A DNA stretch of 64,000 nt from Saturnia japonica (taxonomy: Eukaryota > Arthropoda > Insecta > Lepidoptera > Saturniidae): NCBI GenBank assembly GCA_033032175.1, contig CM065322.1, positions 13,206,001 through 13,270,000 of the forward strand, in the 5' to 3' direction. Each line of letters starts with the position of its first letter. Position 1 is the stretch's first letter. The position numbers and the translations under genes are program-made. Shown one piece after another: positions 47,056 through 58,907 of this stretch. The notes beneath the pieces are model-generated. The model was not told the DNA's origin. It was given only the letters and a program-made list of their open reading frames with translations, and did not search any database.

Positions 47056-47290
47056 ATGAAAAGTATACTGAACTTCATCTGCTCATTGCGCCTACCATCG
47101 CACACTGAGGCGGGCGCATCGCAACACTTATCAGCAGTCGCAAAAATACTCCTGGCGAGCGATCTGCCAATACGTTACGATGCGGTCTACCAAGGCTCGC
47201 CTTTGATGTGCGATGGTTCATATAAAATATACGAAACTGATGCAGGAGGATTTTTGTTATGCAATGCTGTGCGGTGCGGCCCGCCTTAAT

Positions 47291-47382
47291 TTTTTTTTTT
47301 TTTTGAACTGACTATACTGTAAGCTTAGGGCCCTATCCAAAAACAGAGCCGATGCAGCTTTTACAGCTTCACCGGACTTAAA
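47291..47382 (-). mobile_element. 92-bp family C retroposon with 11-bp TSD
   Basis: A T run followed by AACTGACTATACTGTAAGC and the reverse complement of the family C 3' end, flanked by perfect CCCGCCTTAAT (47280-47290 and 47383-47393). It is a 5'-truncated insertion with a poly(A) tail, as LINE machinery produces. Confidence 0.8.
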
Positions 47383-47670
47383 CCCGCCTTAATGTGCGCG
47401 AGCCTATATTGTTTAACAATTTCTACCATTTTTTGGCACTCCATCTACCGACTTTCTACAATTTAGGTTGGCAGCACTGAACTTAATTTGTCATTATCTA
47501 ATGTCATAGTGACAGTCTCTTTGGTGACAGTTCTTATGACAGTTCTTACGTGGAGTTCGCAGGTTGTTAGATTGTTTGTGTTCCTCGTAATAACTTTTTT
47601 AGAATTCGTAATATATATAAATAACTACTATAGGTTTTGAGATGTCCGAATTTAATTTAGCAATAATAAA

Positions 47671-50600
47671 ATGTCAGATTGGTTTTGGAGGGTGATCGCT
47701 TTGAAGGCCGCATTCGCGCTTACTTGCTTCGTTTGTAATCTACGTGCCGACGATGCTGTGCAAAAGTTTACCGTTCTGTAATCCGTCTAACGCGAAGGAT
47801 TCGCCAGTCTACAACGAGTAAGCGCTATTTTTTTTTTACAAAGTTTTATTTTCATGTACATTATATATGATATTACATAACCAATAGATTTAGTTTACAG
47901 CGTTGTTTGTAAACAAATGAATTATATCACTACAGTACATAACAATTATGTTATTGACATTACATTTTATATAGCATGATTTTTAAAACTGTATAAAAAA
48001 ATTACTATAAAATGTCTTTATTGGATAGTAACTTGTAATGACATGTTTAACATTGTTACAAACAAGTTAGAACTTGTTCTATTGTTTATTTTACTATTTA
48101 CACATAAAAAGTATTTCTTTATAGGTATGAATTAATTTTGGTCAAATTTGTTCACCTTAAGGAAGCAATTTATTGAAATTCATTCTGTGAAGTGAACTCC
48201 TTCACCTAAGCAGTTCAGCAGTTCATTTCCTTCAGTAAATATGTTTAAACTGGTGATAACCATTTTCGTTCAGAATTCTTGAGTTATAAGATCAGTTTGA
48301 ATAGAACAACATCCATTATGAATTGAGGACATAAGACATTTGATTGAGGAGGAGAATTTGATTAAATAATTCATTTAAAATAAGTTTGAACTTTTTGTCA
48401 CAGAGCAAAAATCGATTTTCCTTCATACTTTTCAGGCTTAGGAATGACAATTAAAGTGAAATGTAGAATTGTGAATGTTACTTTAAAAGTCAATCTTATT
48501 TACAGTGATTAATCTACTTTTTTCATTGATTTCAAAAGTAATTGAGATAGCTTTTCTTGTTTTAATAATGCACGGTGTGCTCTTAATATATCACTTGCCT
48601 TGGAAAATACAATTTCACAGAGTATAGATGTTGAGATTGCTATATAGCGAGTTGAACAAACAAAATGCTAGGAATGGTAATCTGAGATTGATTAATTGAA
48701 GAATCGATTTTTTGTACCAATAAGATTATAATTATAGTAATTTTGTTGACATAGTACTAAATCAGTCTAGTGAATCAATATTTTAACCTAGAAAATCAAG
48801 GTTAAGAACCATAAAATTATTTACAATTAGTTGAATGTAACCGAATACATGTAAAGAAATGACAAGTTTTCACTTAATTATTTAAAAATTCGCAAGATGG
48901 CAGTTTGCTCTGTTTCCTTCGCCTTTTCCTTAATTTATAAAACAAATAATAAAAAAGCTACATATGTTTATAATTTACATGTAATCATTATAACAAACAT
49001 GAATAATGTAATGCATTAATCCTATGCAATTTATAAGAAATTATTAAAAACATAATTATTATGCTGTTGATTATCTCTCATTTATAATTATTGTCAATAA
49101 TAATGTTCAACCAGTGTTATTGCAACATGTGAACCAGTAAGCATTATGCAACCATCAATAGGTGCTTAAGGGAGAGAACTTCACATTGTCAAAATTCCAA
49201 GTTACAATATAAATAAGGAATGTTCCAAATTTACAATTATAATTTGAGTGCATGGCATAAAGTGGTATTCTCTATGTTGTCAGTTACCAATCAAATTATA
49301 ATACAATAATTTTTTTTTTTTTTTTTTTTTTTTGTTTCATCTGCAATCAGTGAATTCACTTTTAGCAGATGTGTTGCATGCTTCTCTCATTTAGAGTGCG
49401 TCCTCCAGCGAGAACATCTACTCATATTTCTCTACTACACTATAGGATGTCTTTTCTTTTAAGACGTTTAACATAGCTTCGAACTGTGAGCTGTCGTGCA
49501 AGAGTATTGGGATGGGCTTCTAGCCATTTCCTGTATCTAGCATTGACGTTAGTGATTTCTTCTCTCACTGTGAGCATTTCCAGATGTTCATGGATCTCAG
49601 CATTAGTCACATACCAAGGGACATTACTGATTGTTCGGAGGATTATGTTCTGCATTCTTTGCATTCGTAAGATGGCGGAGTTACAAGCACTACCCCACAG
49701 CTGAAGGCCATACATCCATACAGGTTTTAGGATCGACTTGTACACTAGTAATTTATTGTCTAGTGACAGTTTGCTGTTTCGGCCTAGCAACCACAAGGAG
49801 CTTTTGTATCTAATATTTAGTTCCTCTCGTATCTTCTTGATGTGCTCCTTCCATGTCATACGCCTATCAAGATGAAGACCGAGATATCTGACAGAGTTCT
49901 GGTGAGGAAGGGTGGCGTTTTCTAGTTTTACCGAGGGGCAATTTTCTTTGCGTAGTGTATAAGTAACCTGCACAGATTTTGAGGAACTAGCTTTAATCCG
50001 CCAGTTTCGAAGCCATTTAGTTGTCTCGTCTAGGCCTTTCTGTAAGATTTTTGAGGCTATTACTGGGTCCTTGTGACTCACCAGGATAGCAATATCATCA
50101 GCGAATGTAGCTGTGGTTATGGTATTCGAGCAAGGGAGGTCAGCTGTAAAAATGGTGTAGAGTACAGGGCCCAGCACTGACCCCTGGGGTACACCAGCTT
50201 GTATTTCGAAAAATGTTGATGTGGTTTCACCTTCTTTGACCTGAAACAGTCTCCCTGAGAGATATGAACTAAATATTAAAAAATGTGTGGAAGACAACTT
50301 TTAATTTTACATAGTAGGCCCTTGTGCCAGACTATCGAAAGCCTGTTGTATTTCCAAGAAAACTGCAGAGCAGTATTCTTTTTCTTCCAATGTCTTTCTT
50401 ATTTTGTTGCAGACTCTATGAACCTGTTCCACAGTGGAGTGTTTCTGTCTAAAGCCAAATTGATGGCTGGGTATGACGCCATTTTCTGTTAGAATAGGAA
50501 GGATTCGCCGAAGAAGGAGTTTTTCAAAAATTTTGGATAAGATCGGGAGCAAACTTATTGGTCTATAGGATGTGACGTCACTTGGTGGTTTTCCATCTTT

Positions 50601-53600
50601 ATAAATCATTATTATTTGGGATACTTTCCATATTGCAGGAAAATGTTGGACTCTTAATATCCCATTACATACTGTAGTGATGTAAGTTATAGCTTTTTGC
50701 GGCAGTTGCCTAAGAATTTCATTGGTTATCAGGTCAAAACCCGGCGCTTTTTTATTCTTTAGCTGCTTTATTATTCCCCACACTTCCCGTACTGTCACAG
50801 TTTTTGGCGGTAGGTCAATTTGGATGGTTTGGTTTAGCGTTGTATCCACTTGGTTATCAAACTCTTCATTCATAGAATTATTTGGGCTGAATACTTTTGC
50901 TAGATGTTCAGCAAATAGGTCTGCTTTTGGCTGTGGTTTTCTCACCCATCCTTTTGCACACTTCAAGGCTGGTTTAGCAGCTTGCGGTCTGTTAAATCCC
51001 TTAGTTATTTTCCAGAGTGAATAGTTTGTAGACTCTGTAGCAGTTAGGTTTTCTAGCTTTTTTTGGAATGAGTTATCATGCCAGTTTTGCAATAGTGACT
51101 TCAGATCTTTCACAGCTCTGTTAAGATTAGTTTTATCTTCAGTAAGCCTACTTAAATGCCAAACTCTACGAAGTCGTCTCTTTTCTAGAACAGCCTTTTT
51201 TATTTCTAGAGGATAGTTATTTATTCCACTACTGTTGCTGGTTTGAATTTCAGGAGTACTTATCCAGCATGCTTCCTGTATAAGCTTCGTTATATATTTA
51301 GCTGCTTCATCTATATCTTCAGGTGTTTTAAGGGCCATTTTTAAGTTTATTGATTTCTCAATGTGCTCTCGAAATATGTTCCAGTCTGTAAGTTTATTAC
51401 ACAGCCTTATTGATCTTGACACCTCTATAAGGTTGGTACTAACAGTTAAGAGCACCGGGGTGTGATCTGAGGAACTGTCATAACAAGACTCAGGTTTCAT
51501 ATAGAACTTCGTTAGGCCTTTGGCAATGAAGAAGTCTATGAGGTCTGGCACCTTCCTGGTTGGCCAATTGGTAGGTTCTCCTGTGGATATGGTGTTTAAT
51601 CTGTTTTTGTCTACGCTCAATTTCAGCTGTTTGCCTCTGGTATTCGTTAATCTGGAACCCCAGGAAATATGTTTGGCATTCCAATCTCCGCCTACAATAT
51701 AGCGGTGTCCAAGAGTGTCAAAGAAATCAGAGTACATTGACTCAGTCATGTTGTGTTTAGGTGGGCAATACACTGCTGCCACATTGATGTCTCCTGATTT
51801 GTCGTGAACAGTTATCGTGGTTGCTTGGATGTGCTCAGTTTCATAGTTAGGCATTTGATGATGTTTAATAGATTTTTTTATAATGATGGCCGATCCCGCA
51901 TGGCTTGTGCCGTCTGGATGGCTTGTAATATAGTAGTGGTAATCTGAAAACCTTACTATGGAATTACTTTTGCAATGGGCCTCAGAGATAAGGAGAATGT
52001 CTAGTTTATGTTGAGACATAAACAGTTTCACTTCTTGGTTATTAGTGGTAAGACCATTGATGTTCCAGGTTGCAACCCGTAGCGAAGTCATTTTGTCAGT
52101 TTGTCGACGAGTTTAGCTATGAGACTCATAAGAGTGCTCATTTGTTGGAGGATGATATCAAACTTTTCTGTCTGTTTTATAATAATTTGTTCTAGGGTCG
52201 CGTTTATTTGACCTGAGCTGTGCGTATTATCAAAAGTGTTCTGGGGAGTGGTATTTATTTGGGCTGATTTTACAGTTTCTGCGAAAGACAATCTCTCTTC
52301 TCGATTCTTTGGCTGTTTACTAGTATTTAGTTCATTTATCGTAGGTGTTTTAGATGCTGTTTTGTTTACTATTGGATGGATATTATTTTTTTGTTTTCTA
52401 GCTTGGATTTCCTTGTAAACTTCACATCCCTTGTAATTAGCTGGGTGTGGTCCATTACATAAAGCACACAGTGCTGGAGTGCTGCGGTCACGTTTTTGAC
52501 ATTCGGATGTCTTGTGTGATTGCCCACATTTCACACACCTGTATGGTCTCATACAATAATTCTTGGTATGACCATACTGTTGACATCTCTGGCACTGAAC
52601 TATTGTTTTCTTTTTTCTTGGTTTCTTCTATGGTGACACTTTGGTGATAGATATATTTCAGATCTTGAATAACCTTATTATGGGGACCACTAGCCAGATT
52701 AACAAAGAAGTTAGATGTCGGATTCATGTTTGGCCCATATCTTGCATTTATTATCTCACCAGTTACAATGTTTCCTGTTGCCTCTATGTCTTCTTTGATA
52801 ATATCCACTGGTGTAGATGGATGTAAATTTTTTATTACAATTCGGAAACATCTATTATCTTTTCTGTTAAAAGTGTGCCCTATTAGGCCCTTTTCTCTAA
52901 CCAGGGAGATAAGTTTTTTGTAGGCATCTATATCTATAGTACTGATCCTAAGTTGCGTTTTGTTAACAATTTTATATGTAAATTGATCTTTATTGATTGC
53001 CGTTTCTAAGAGATTTGTTAATTCTTTTAGATCTTCAATTCCATAAAGAATTATTGATGGTGGTTTAGTTTGTTTCGTTGGTTTATCCGTTTCATCAGTT
53101 ATAACAACAGGTAGCCCATCATAGCGATTTGATGTTTTGGTCGTATGTACAGGAGGGCTGGTGGACAACTTTCTTTTTTTATTCCTATTACAGGGCACTT
53201 TCTGCCACGGAGGAGGATGCGGTGAGTATGCAGGTGTGAAGGGCACATCTTTGAGTTTCATGTCCTCAGTAGACGGTTGCGTTGGACAACTTCCAATTGA
53301 AGCAGATCTAGGTCTTTGTAGGAATAAGCTAGGATGGAATGCCTGTTGCACAAGAACTTTTCGGCCAGTAGAATTTTCTAACACGGGAGCCTGGTTACCC
53401 ACTCCAGTGGACTGTTCTTCCGAGGAAGTTAAAGGTCTATTTAATGTTTCATTTGATTGTTCACTCATTTTGTTCCCACGAGAAGGGTCGATTTATAAGG
53501 TCGCAGATGAGGTTACGCCCATTCTCATCTGAGGGCAATACTCACGATGTTTACCATGTCCATCGTGGTTGGCGCTAAAGGCTGAGATGCCCCCCAGCCA

Positions 53601-56600
53601 TTCATCTCTTCGGCACGGTCCACACCTTGAGATTAGGGGTGATTTATTATTGAGGCTTTCTTCCTCTAGTCCCGGACGGTGAAGCCAAGGACCCCGGCCC
53701 CACAGCACAAGTCCGCAGAGTAACGGGTGTTAAAAGGCATTTCCTCCTTCCAACTTGACGAACTGGTTAGGCTCATCTGGTCAGGATATTTAACCGCCGC
53801 CCAAGACTCGGCGTTATTGTTCTTTTGGCACCACCCAGGGGACACGTGTGGGGTAGTTGATAGGTAACTCCCACGGACGCGAACAACTAAGCCCCCCTTA
53901 CAATACATAAGAACAAATTATGAAGTGAGTGGTGAACTACGGAAAAAAAAGATTGCAGGAGTGAAGGACTTCATTTGCAACATCTGGGGCCCTAACCAAG
54001 TTGCCTTTCTACAATCGTTAAAGCTGACGAAAACGGAAACATGTATGGAATTGACATATCTGATCATGTGATTTAATGTTGAGATATGTCAAATCCATAC
54101 ATATTTTTCCATTTCATTAGCAGTAAAAATTGTAGAAAGATTACTTGGCTAAGGCTCCTGAAGTGAACAGTTTATTTGAACAACTCATTCATGAGTTACA
54201 CAAGTCTAGTATCAAGTATGTATTGATATGTACTATCCTTTCAAATACCAAGTTTTCATTCAATTATTGAATTAAAGTATTGATACTTTGAAGGGTTATC
54301 AAAGCTCTGATTTAATATCGGAATAAGTTAAGTTTTATATTCAATCTAGCTTTGCCCGCGGCTACACACTCGTGGACTACAGAATGCCGTTGATCGGACC
54401 CATGCCCGAATCTTGCAACCACCACTCCCGGTTGCTTTAAAGATAAAAATGCTTATTGTGGGTGGTTTTAGAGGATAGACATGCTCTCGCTGACTTTTTG
54501 TAGATCTTTTTAATATCTACAATTATGTATTACATTAATTTAATATATCTCTTATGGTTTAAACTGCGGAAAATAAATACAGTGTAAACTCTTTATAACG
54601 TTATCCTTTATAACGATAAACTCCCTATAACGTTGAAGTGAGCCCAACTTGGTTGGTTTGCGTTAAAACCCACATATTAAAACACTCTTTATAGCGATAC
54701 GCCATTCTCTATTACGAAGAAATGTGTTCATATTTTTAGACAGTAAATATTTATTATCGGTATTATTGTTTATTATCAGGTAACAAAAGACTTTGAAGCT
54801 CCGAAACATCCGAGGTCAGTCTAGCTTTTGTTATCCTTAATTGCCTTGAACACGTTCAGTATGACGCATTGTTTTCTCGGAAGTGATGGTCTTCGACCAA
54901 GCATACTGGGTACCTATCGTATTATCAGTCGTAAACCTACTTTGAAACTGTTAACATGGCCAGTAAACGGAAAGCAATTAGTGTTGACGAAAAAGTTTGA
55001 TAGAAGAAGATATGAATAGAATACATAAAATAATACAATACAAGTACTGGCATAGCAAAAAACGTCAGACAAAGTTATCAGACTATATGTGTAAACAATA
55101 ATTTATAAGCATTTATTATCTAAGATATACATATTAAAAATTCTTGTTAATTTGGTTGTTTTTTGTTCACTCCATATAACGATAACTCTTTATAACAATA
55201 AAAAATGCTCAGTCCCTTAAGTTTCGTTATAAAGAGTTTACACTATACTTCGAAATCTCTGTAAACTTCGTTACACAATAATCGTAAGTCCCTGCAGTTA
55301 CTTATTAATATAACTAATGAAAAGTTATTTTAAAATATGTTTCCTAAAATTTAACATTATTTTTCAGTTATTAATGTATGCTAATTGTTATATATGTATT
55401 TTTATTTTTAAAAAAAGTATGTACATTCTCTTCTTACTAACCCAACAATCAGTTTTGAAACTAGAAATAGAACCCAAGTAGAAATAATTTTCATTAAAAC
55501 TTCCAAACTTTGCAGATTTTGATGAAAAAATAATAATGACTTTTAATATAGCATTGTTAAATACGTAAGTAGATAACCCTAGAAACACAGTGAGAATACA
55601 GCTATTAGTGCGTGTTACCGCGAGGCTGTAAGTATTAATAATCATAAGAACACTGAGAGAAAACATACTGTTTACTTCAACATACTGTGTAGTGTATTAA
55701 CATAATGATGTTTCTACCTCATCCCCGCCAATGTCTGTCGCCACATATGACGGTTGCGCTCGAACTTGTCGGACTATAGTGAAATATATTTAGAATCAGA
55801 TAAGTAGTTCCAGAGATTACCTCTTACAAACATAAAATAACTATTTTTAATAATTATCCTACATCATAAATAGGTTGTTTTTTTTTTAAATACTTGTAGT
55901 TATTATTATGGATCAGATGAACTGAAAAATGTTTCAGTTTTACTACTACTAGATAAGTAAGAAAATCCTTTGGTTACATCATATCCTTGAAATTATATAT
56001 TTACTCCGTTTAATATATAAACAGATAGGTAACAATTTTCATAATTTTTAAATGTTTTTTACCTTTTCACGAGAGATATCCATTTTTTTTTTTAGTTTGG
56101 TGATAGTGAGTACACTGGATGGACGACTGACAGCATTCTCAACACAAAATGGAGCCAAGGCCTGGGACCTGGAAACACAGCCATTATTATCATCTAATTT
56201 ACATCATGTAGAAGTAAATATTTTATTATATCTATGGACATTCCATTATTGTAGAATACTTCTCATCGATTTGATGAAGCAAGTTTTAAATTTTTTATAA
56301 TGCCCACCTGATGGTAAGCGGCTACGTGATACTCCCCCAACTAAACCCCAAGGAGTTATGGAAACCATACTCACTGCAGGATCACAATGCAGTGTTATTT
56401 GGCTGCAATCTTCAGTAGGGTGGAGGTATTCCACCAGTCGGACTGCCCCAAGTAGAGAGAATTCTACAAAGATTATTTCTCTGTGCCTTACCTCTCTTAA
56501 AATGATTATTGACTGTTATTTACATTTGATAATTGCATCAGAATAATTTTTACAAATGACAATGAATGAAAAATAAAAATAAAATAAAATAATAATTAAA

Positions 56601-57653
56601 CAATAATTCTTATTTACATCCTAAATGTGTGTTAAAATTTATCCTACATAGGTTAATAGAAAATTTTAAAAATTCTAATTTTTTCCAATATATCAGTGGT
56701 AGTTAACTTTTCAATGTAATTATCTGAAAAAATTATATTTAAATGTTGCTATCACAAAATTATGATTAAATAATAAGGAATTACTTTACCAAAGCATAAA
56801 CACTCAACATAACGTCTTGACATTTAAATTACTTATCAAAGGTGATTTTTCCTGGCAACACCATATCTCTGTTAATTCTTCATCAACATTTTAAATTCGA
56901 ACATCATTTTAAAGCATGTCTTCCTTAAAGTATTAATCAGATAGTTTAAAATTAATGTTTTCGTTAAAAAATGACTAAAAACTTTTTAATTAAGAATGTC
57001 ATCTGTTAATACTATTATAAATATATTCATGGCGCCATGCCATGTATTATTTATTTTAATTTTTTTGGCTTTCTGTCTATGTAGGCAATTATGCCATCTA
57101 TTACCAAACTGTATAATTAATATGACAGCTGTTAGTTCGATTGTCACCTAAGGTAAGCTGGTGGTACTTATTCGTGACCATTATCAAATCGAAGTCATGA
57201 AAGCAACATACCAGCTGGTGTAAGCATTTGCGTATCTATCTATAGTCATTTCGTAGGGGGAGAAGCCTGGCTAGACTCCGATTAGCTTGTGAAAAAAGTA
57301 ATACATGTGTGTAGGCTCAGAAATATACGCCAATGGGTCGAAGAGACTAATTGTGTTGTGTAAATGTTCCCTGCAAAGTGCAAAGTGTTTATTATTTATA
57401 AATCAGTGACGTTTTAATCAAAAGGTGATTACATTTTTATTGGAGAGTGCTGAAGAGGTTTATAATCTTATAGGTTTTATAGCTCAATGGACTTTGTTTC
57501 AGTTGACTTCAGGCGGAAAATGGGTACGACTAGTGCCTTCCCTGCGAGGAACTCTTTATAGTCTCAGTGGAGACACAATCGAACCTTTGCCTTTCGACAC
57601 TGACCAACTATTATCATCATCGTTCAAATATTCTGACGATTTGGTTGTAGCGG
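47671..57653 (+). CDS. EIF2AK3: ER-stress kinase PERK (eIF2-alpha kinase 3), 5' part
   Basis: The N-terminal part of PERK/PEK, the ER transmembrane kinase that senses unfolded proteins and phosphorylates eIF2-alpha. Exon 1 (47671-47817) starts MSDWFWRVIALKAAFALTCF, a signal peptide. Exon 2 (56096-56213) encodes LVIVSTLDGRLTAFSTQNGA, exon 3 (57503-57653) encodes VPSLRGTLYSLSGDTIEPLP; these match the start of the luminal beta-propeller sensor (human ...VIISTLDGRIAALDPEN..., PSLDGALFQWD). Exons 2 and 3 are in phase with GT/AG borders (2, 0, then 1). The rest of the sensor, the membrane segment and the kinase lie right of the window. Oddity: in exon 1 the signal-peptide frame hits TAA at 47779-47781, while the part that splices in phase into exon 2 (LPFCNPSNAKDSPVYN) is one base out of frame. 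Either a one-base insertion near 47764-47770, an assembly error, or a different first exon explains this. Confidence 0.82.
47818..49301. other. PERK intron 1, left part
   Basis: AT-rich intron sequence. A block around 48150-48320 is rich in GTTCA/TTCAGT words, but no repeat ends or coding sequence were recognised. Confidence 0.4.
49440..52091 (-). pseudogene. LINE ORF2: endonuclease and reverse transcriptase
   Basis: It starts at 52091 (MTSLRVATWNINGL), the ATG overlapping the ORF1 stop in ATGA. An APE endonuclease occupies the first 230 residues (ATWNING, GGDWNAKH, SSDHTPV). The reverse transcriptase follows (SYRPISLLPILSKIFEKLL, FGFRQKHST, then AGVPQGSVLGPVLY and FADDIAIL, the catalytic pair). 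The frame is broken between 50340 and 50280: a shift just after QQAFD (about 50330-50335), then a second near 50285, after which the frame is open to the stop at 49440. The C-terminus (WRIKASSSKSVQVTYTLRK and LQLWGSACNS) is Jockey-like. Confidence 0.88.
52088..53468 (-). pseudogene. LINE ORF1: Gag-like RNA-binding protein
   Basis: It begins MSEQSNETLNRPLTSSEEQ. A Pro/Ser-rich basic N-terminal region is followed by the conserved pre-knuckle domain (ILYGIEDLKELTNLLE to GEIINARYGPNMNPTSNFFV). The frame shifts by one base at an A-rich run near 52610-52620. The second frame has three CCHC knuckles: CQRCQQYGHTKNYC, CVKCGQSHKTSEC and CALCNGPHPANYKGC. It stops at 52088-52090, overlapping the ORF2 start. 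In the family this protein packages LINE RNA. Confidence 0.85.
54345..54570 (+). repeat. Dispersed repeat family E, copy 2
   Basis: CTAGCTTTGCCCGCGGCTAC, CGTGGACTACAGAATGCC, AATGCTTATTGTGGGTGG and TTTAATATATCTCTTATGG match 21530-21725 in order. Confidence 0.6.
54580..55245 (+). mobile_element. pogo/Tigger-like transposon remnant
   Basis: Inverted ends CAGTGTAAACTCTTTATAAC (54580) and GTTATAAAGAGTTTACACT (to 55245), with additional internal TATAACG repeats, flanked by TA on both sides. At 54956-55000 a short frame MASKRKAISVDEKV then TGA matches the usual start of pogo-type transposases (helix-turn-helix N-terminus), so this is an internally deleted copy of an autonomous element rather than a MITE of unknown origin. 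Confidence 0.72.
55540..55785. repeat. TIR element family D, copy 3 (partial)
   Basis: TAAATACGTAAGTAG, ACATACTGTTTACTTCA and the end CGCTCGAACTTGTCGGACTAT match the right half of the element at 61735-62136. The left half is missing. In PERK intron 1. Confidence 0.55.
56293..56459 (+). repeat. Dispersed repeat family B, copy 3
   Basis: TGCCCACCTGATGGTAAGCG, then AAGGAGTTATGGAAACCATA and GGTGGAGGTATTCCACCAGT. Internally deleted relative to 59313. In PERK intron 2. Confidence 0.65.
56460..57502. other. PERK intron 2, right part
   Basis: AT-rich intron. 57120-57330 has a dispersed-repeat appearance (GGTAAGCTGGTGGTACTTAT, AGCCTGGCTAGACTCCGATT) but was not assigned. Confidence 0.35.
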
Positions 57654-57800
57654 GTAAGTTCATTTTTAAACAAAATATCCATAATAATTTTAAGGCTTTA
57701 ATGTTGAAGAAGAAGAAGAAGATATTCATATATATAAAAATCTTGTGTGAATGAGTTTGGAGCCGCGGGCACAGCTAGTTAAGAAATATAATGTTTATTT
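57654..57800 (+). repeat. RTE-type 3' end fragment
   Basis: Preceded by a GAA microsatellite near 57706-57722, the fragment ends GAGCCGCGGGCACAGCTAGT (57762-57780), the common 3' end of lepidopteran RTE-derived repeats. Confidence 0.45.
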
Positions 57801-57819
57801 GTATTAGTTTATCAGAAAA

Positions 57820-58090
57820 AGTGTGAAAATAGCATCAGAGAAGCCTATCAGAAAAGTTGAGGAGTAATAGGTTAGTGTGTCATAAGGAGGATGAAAGTCA
57901 TATAACTAGAAGATTGTTAAGAATGAGGGTGGATGGATATAGGGGCAGAGGAAGACTAAAAAAGGCACGGAGGAATGTGTGAGGTATGAGATGTGTATAA
58001 AAGGTGTAAATACTGAGATGGCAGTTTATAAAGGAGATTGGATGAGGAAAAAGAGCAAAAACAGGAAGAATTAATATAATTAGGATGCCT
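57820..58090 (+). pseudogene. LINE reverse transcriptase C-terminal relic
   Basis: A frame reads RRDESHITRRLLRMRVDGYR then GRGRLKKARRNV, matching the C-terminal block (VMRRDE... GRGRPKKRW) of insect LINE reverse transcriptases, and is then lost to stops. It lies in PERK intron 3 on the sense strand and is related to the relic at 31030-31315. Confidence 0.55.
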
Positions 58091-58535
58091 TCCATTCTTT
58101 ATTGTCTAAATCTGCCAATTTTAGTGCTAGTTACTTCAAATAAAATGTGTTAAAACAACTAGGCCGACGTAAATCACATATCCCTAAACGTTAAAAGCCA
58201 AAAACCAAGAAATATAAATATGGTGACACAATTTTTACGGCCGTTTCATTCCAAAGTAAGCAAAGCTTTTCATATGATAAGTAAGAACTGATATACATAC
58301 AAAATAGGTATTTAACAGCCAGACACACTACTGACAACAATGCTCATCACACAAAAGTCAGACATGAGCGGAGATCGAACCCGCGACCTCTTGGTTGAAT
58401 AGCCTTATTTATAGTAAGACTTTGTTTCTAAGGTTTTGATGGATGATAACAATATAATGGTGCAAAATCGTCATAAACATACCGTTCCTTGTTGAACAAC
58501 CTGTTCCTAGAGAAAATCTGGAAAAATCTATTCCT

Positions 58536-58815
58536 CTTCTTCTTGATTTGGCGCCGCAAAAAGCAATTTTGCCAGTGTCAATGTGTTTAAGCCTTCGTAG
58601 TATTTTCTAATATTTAAGTGGGTCCAGCAAGATGGTGGCTCCCTTGTAAGAATTATCTAGGGAGTTTTATGACTTCTCAAAATGCATGTTTCTAGTTTAT
58701 ATTAATAATCAACTCCACTTGCAAAATAACCACACTATATCACGCAAAATGCCACTAATATTACATAATATAGGGTCAAAGAACCTAACTTGGCTGCTCA
58801 AGATCCCGCCAAAAA
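58536..58815 (-). repeat. SINE-like family A, copy 9 (variant tail)
   Basis: TTCTTCTTGATTTGGCGCCG at the tail, CAAGATGGTGGCTCCCTTGT, TTATCTAGGGAGTTTTATG, then ACTATATCACGCAAAATGCC and AAGATCCCGCCAAAAAG at the head. Belongs with copy 6 in the GGCGCC-tail subfamily. Confidence 0.8.
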
Positions 58816-58907
58816 GACCAAAAAAATTATTCAATAATATAACAAATTATTATCAATGACAACCTTATGAAATGTTATGAAACAAGATCAATGGTTTTCC
58901 ACATCTT

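Larger units (their letters stand above)
49309..53898 (-). mobile_element. Full-length Jockey-type LINE
   Basis: A non-LTR retrotransposon in PERK intron 1, antisense to the gene. On the minus strand: about 430 bp 5' UTR, ORF1, ORF2, a short 3' UTR (about 105 bp) and a 24-base poly(A) (T run at 49310-49333). TACAATA flanks it at 49302-49308 and 53899-53905, a plausible target duplication. The length of about 4.6 kb and two overlapping ORFs fit Jockey. ORF1 has one frame shift and ORF2 about two, so the copy is inactive, but most of its reading frame survives. Confidence 0.88.

Noticed and set aside
47056..47289. 77-codon plus-strand frame before the family C insertion
   Set aside because: No family resemblance; it ends at the target duplication and is probably repeat-derived.
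49486..53532. Several plus-strand frames of 60-131 codons
   Set aside because: Shadows of the minus-strand LINE ORFs.
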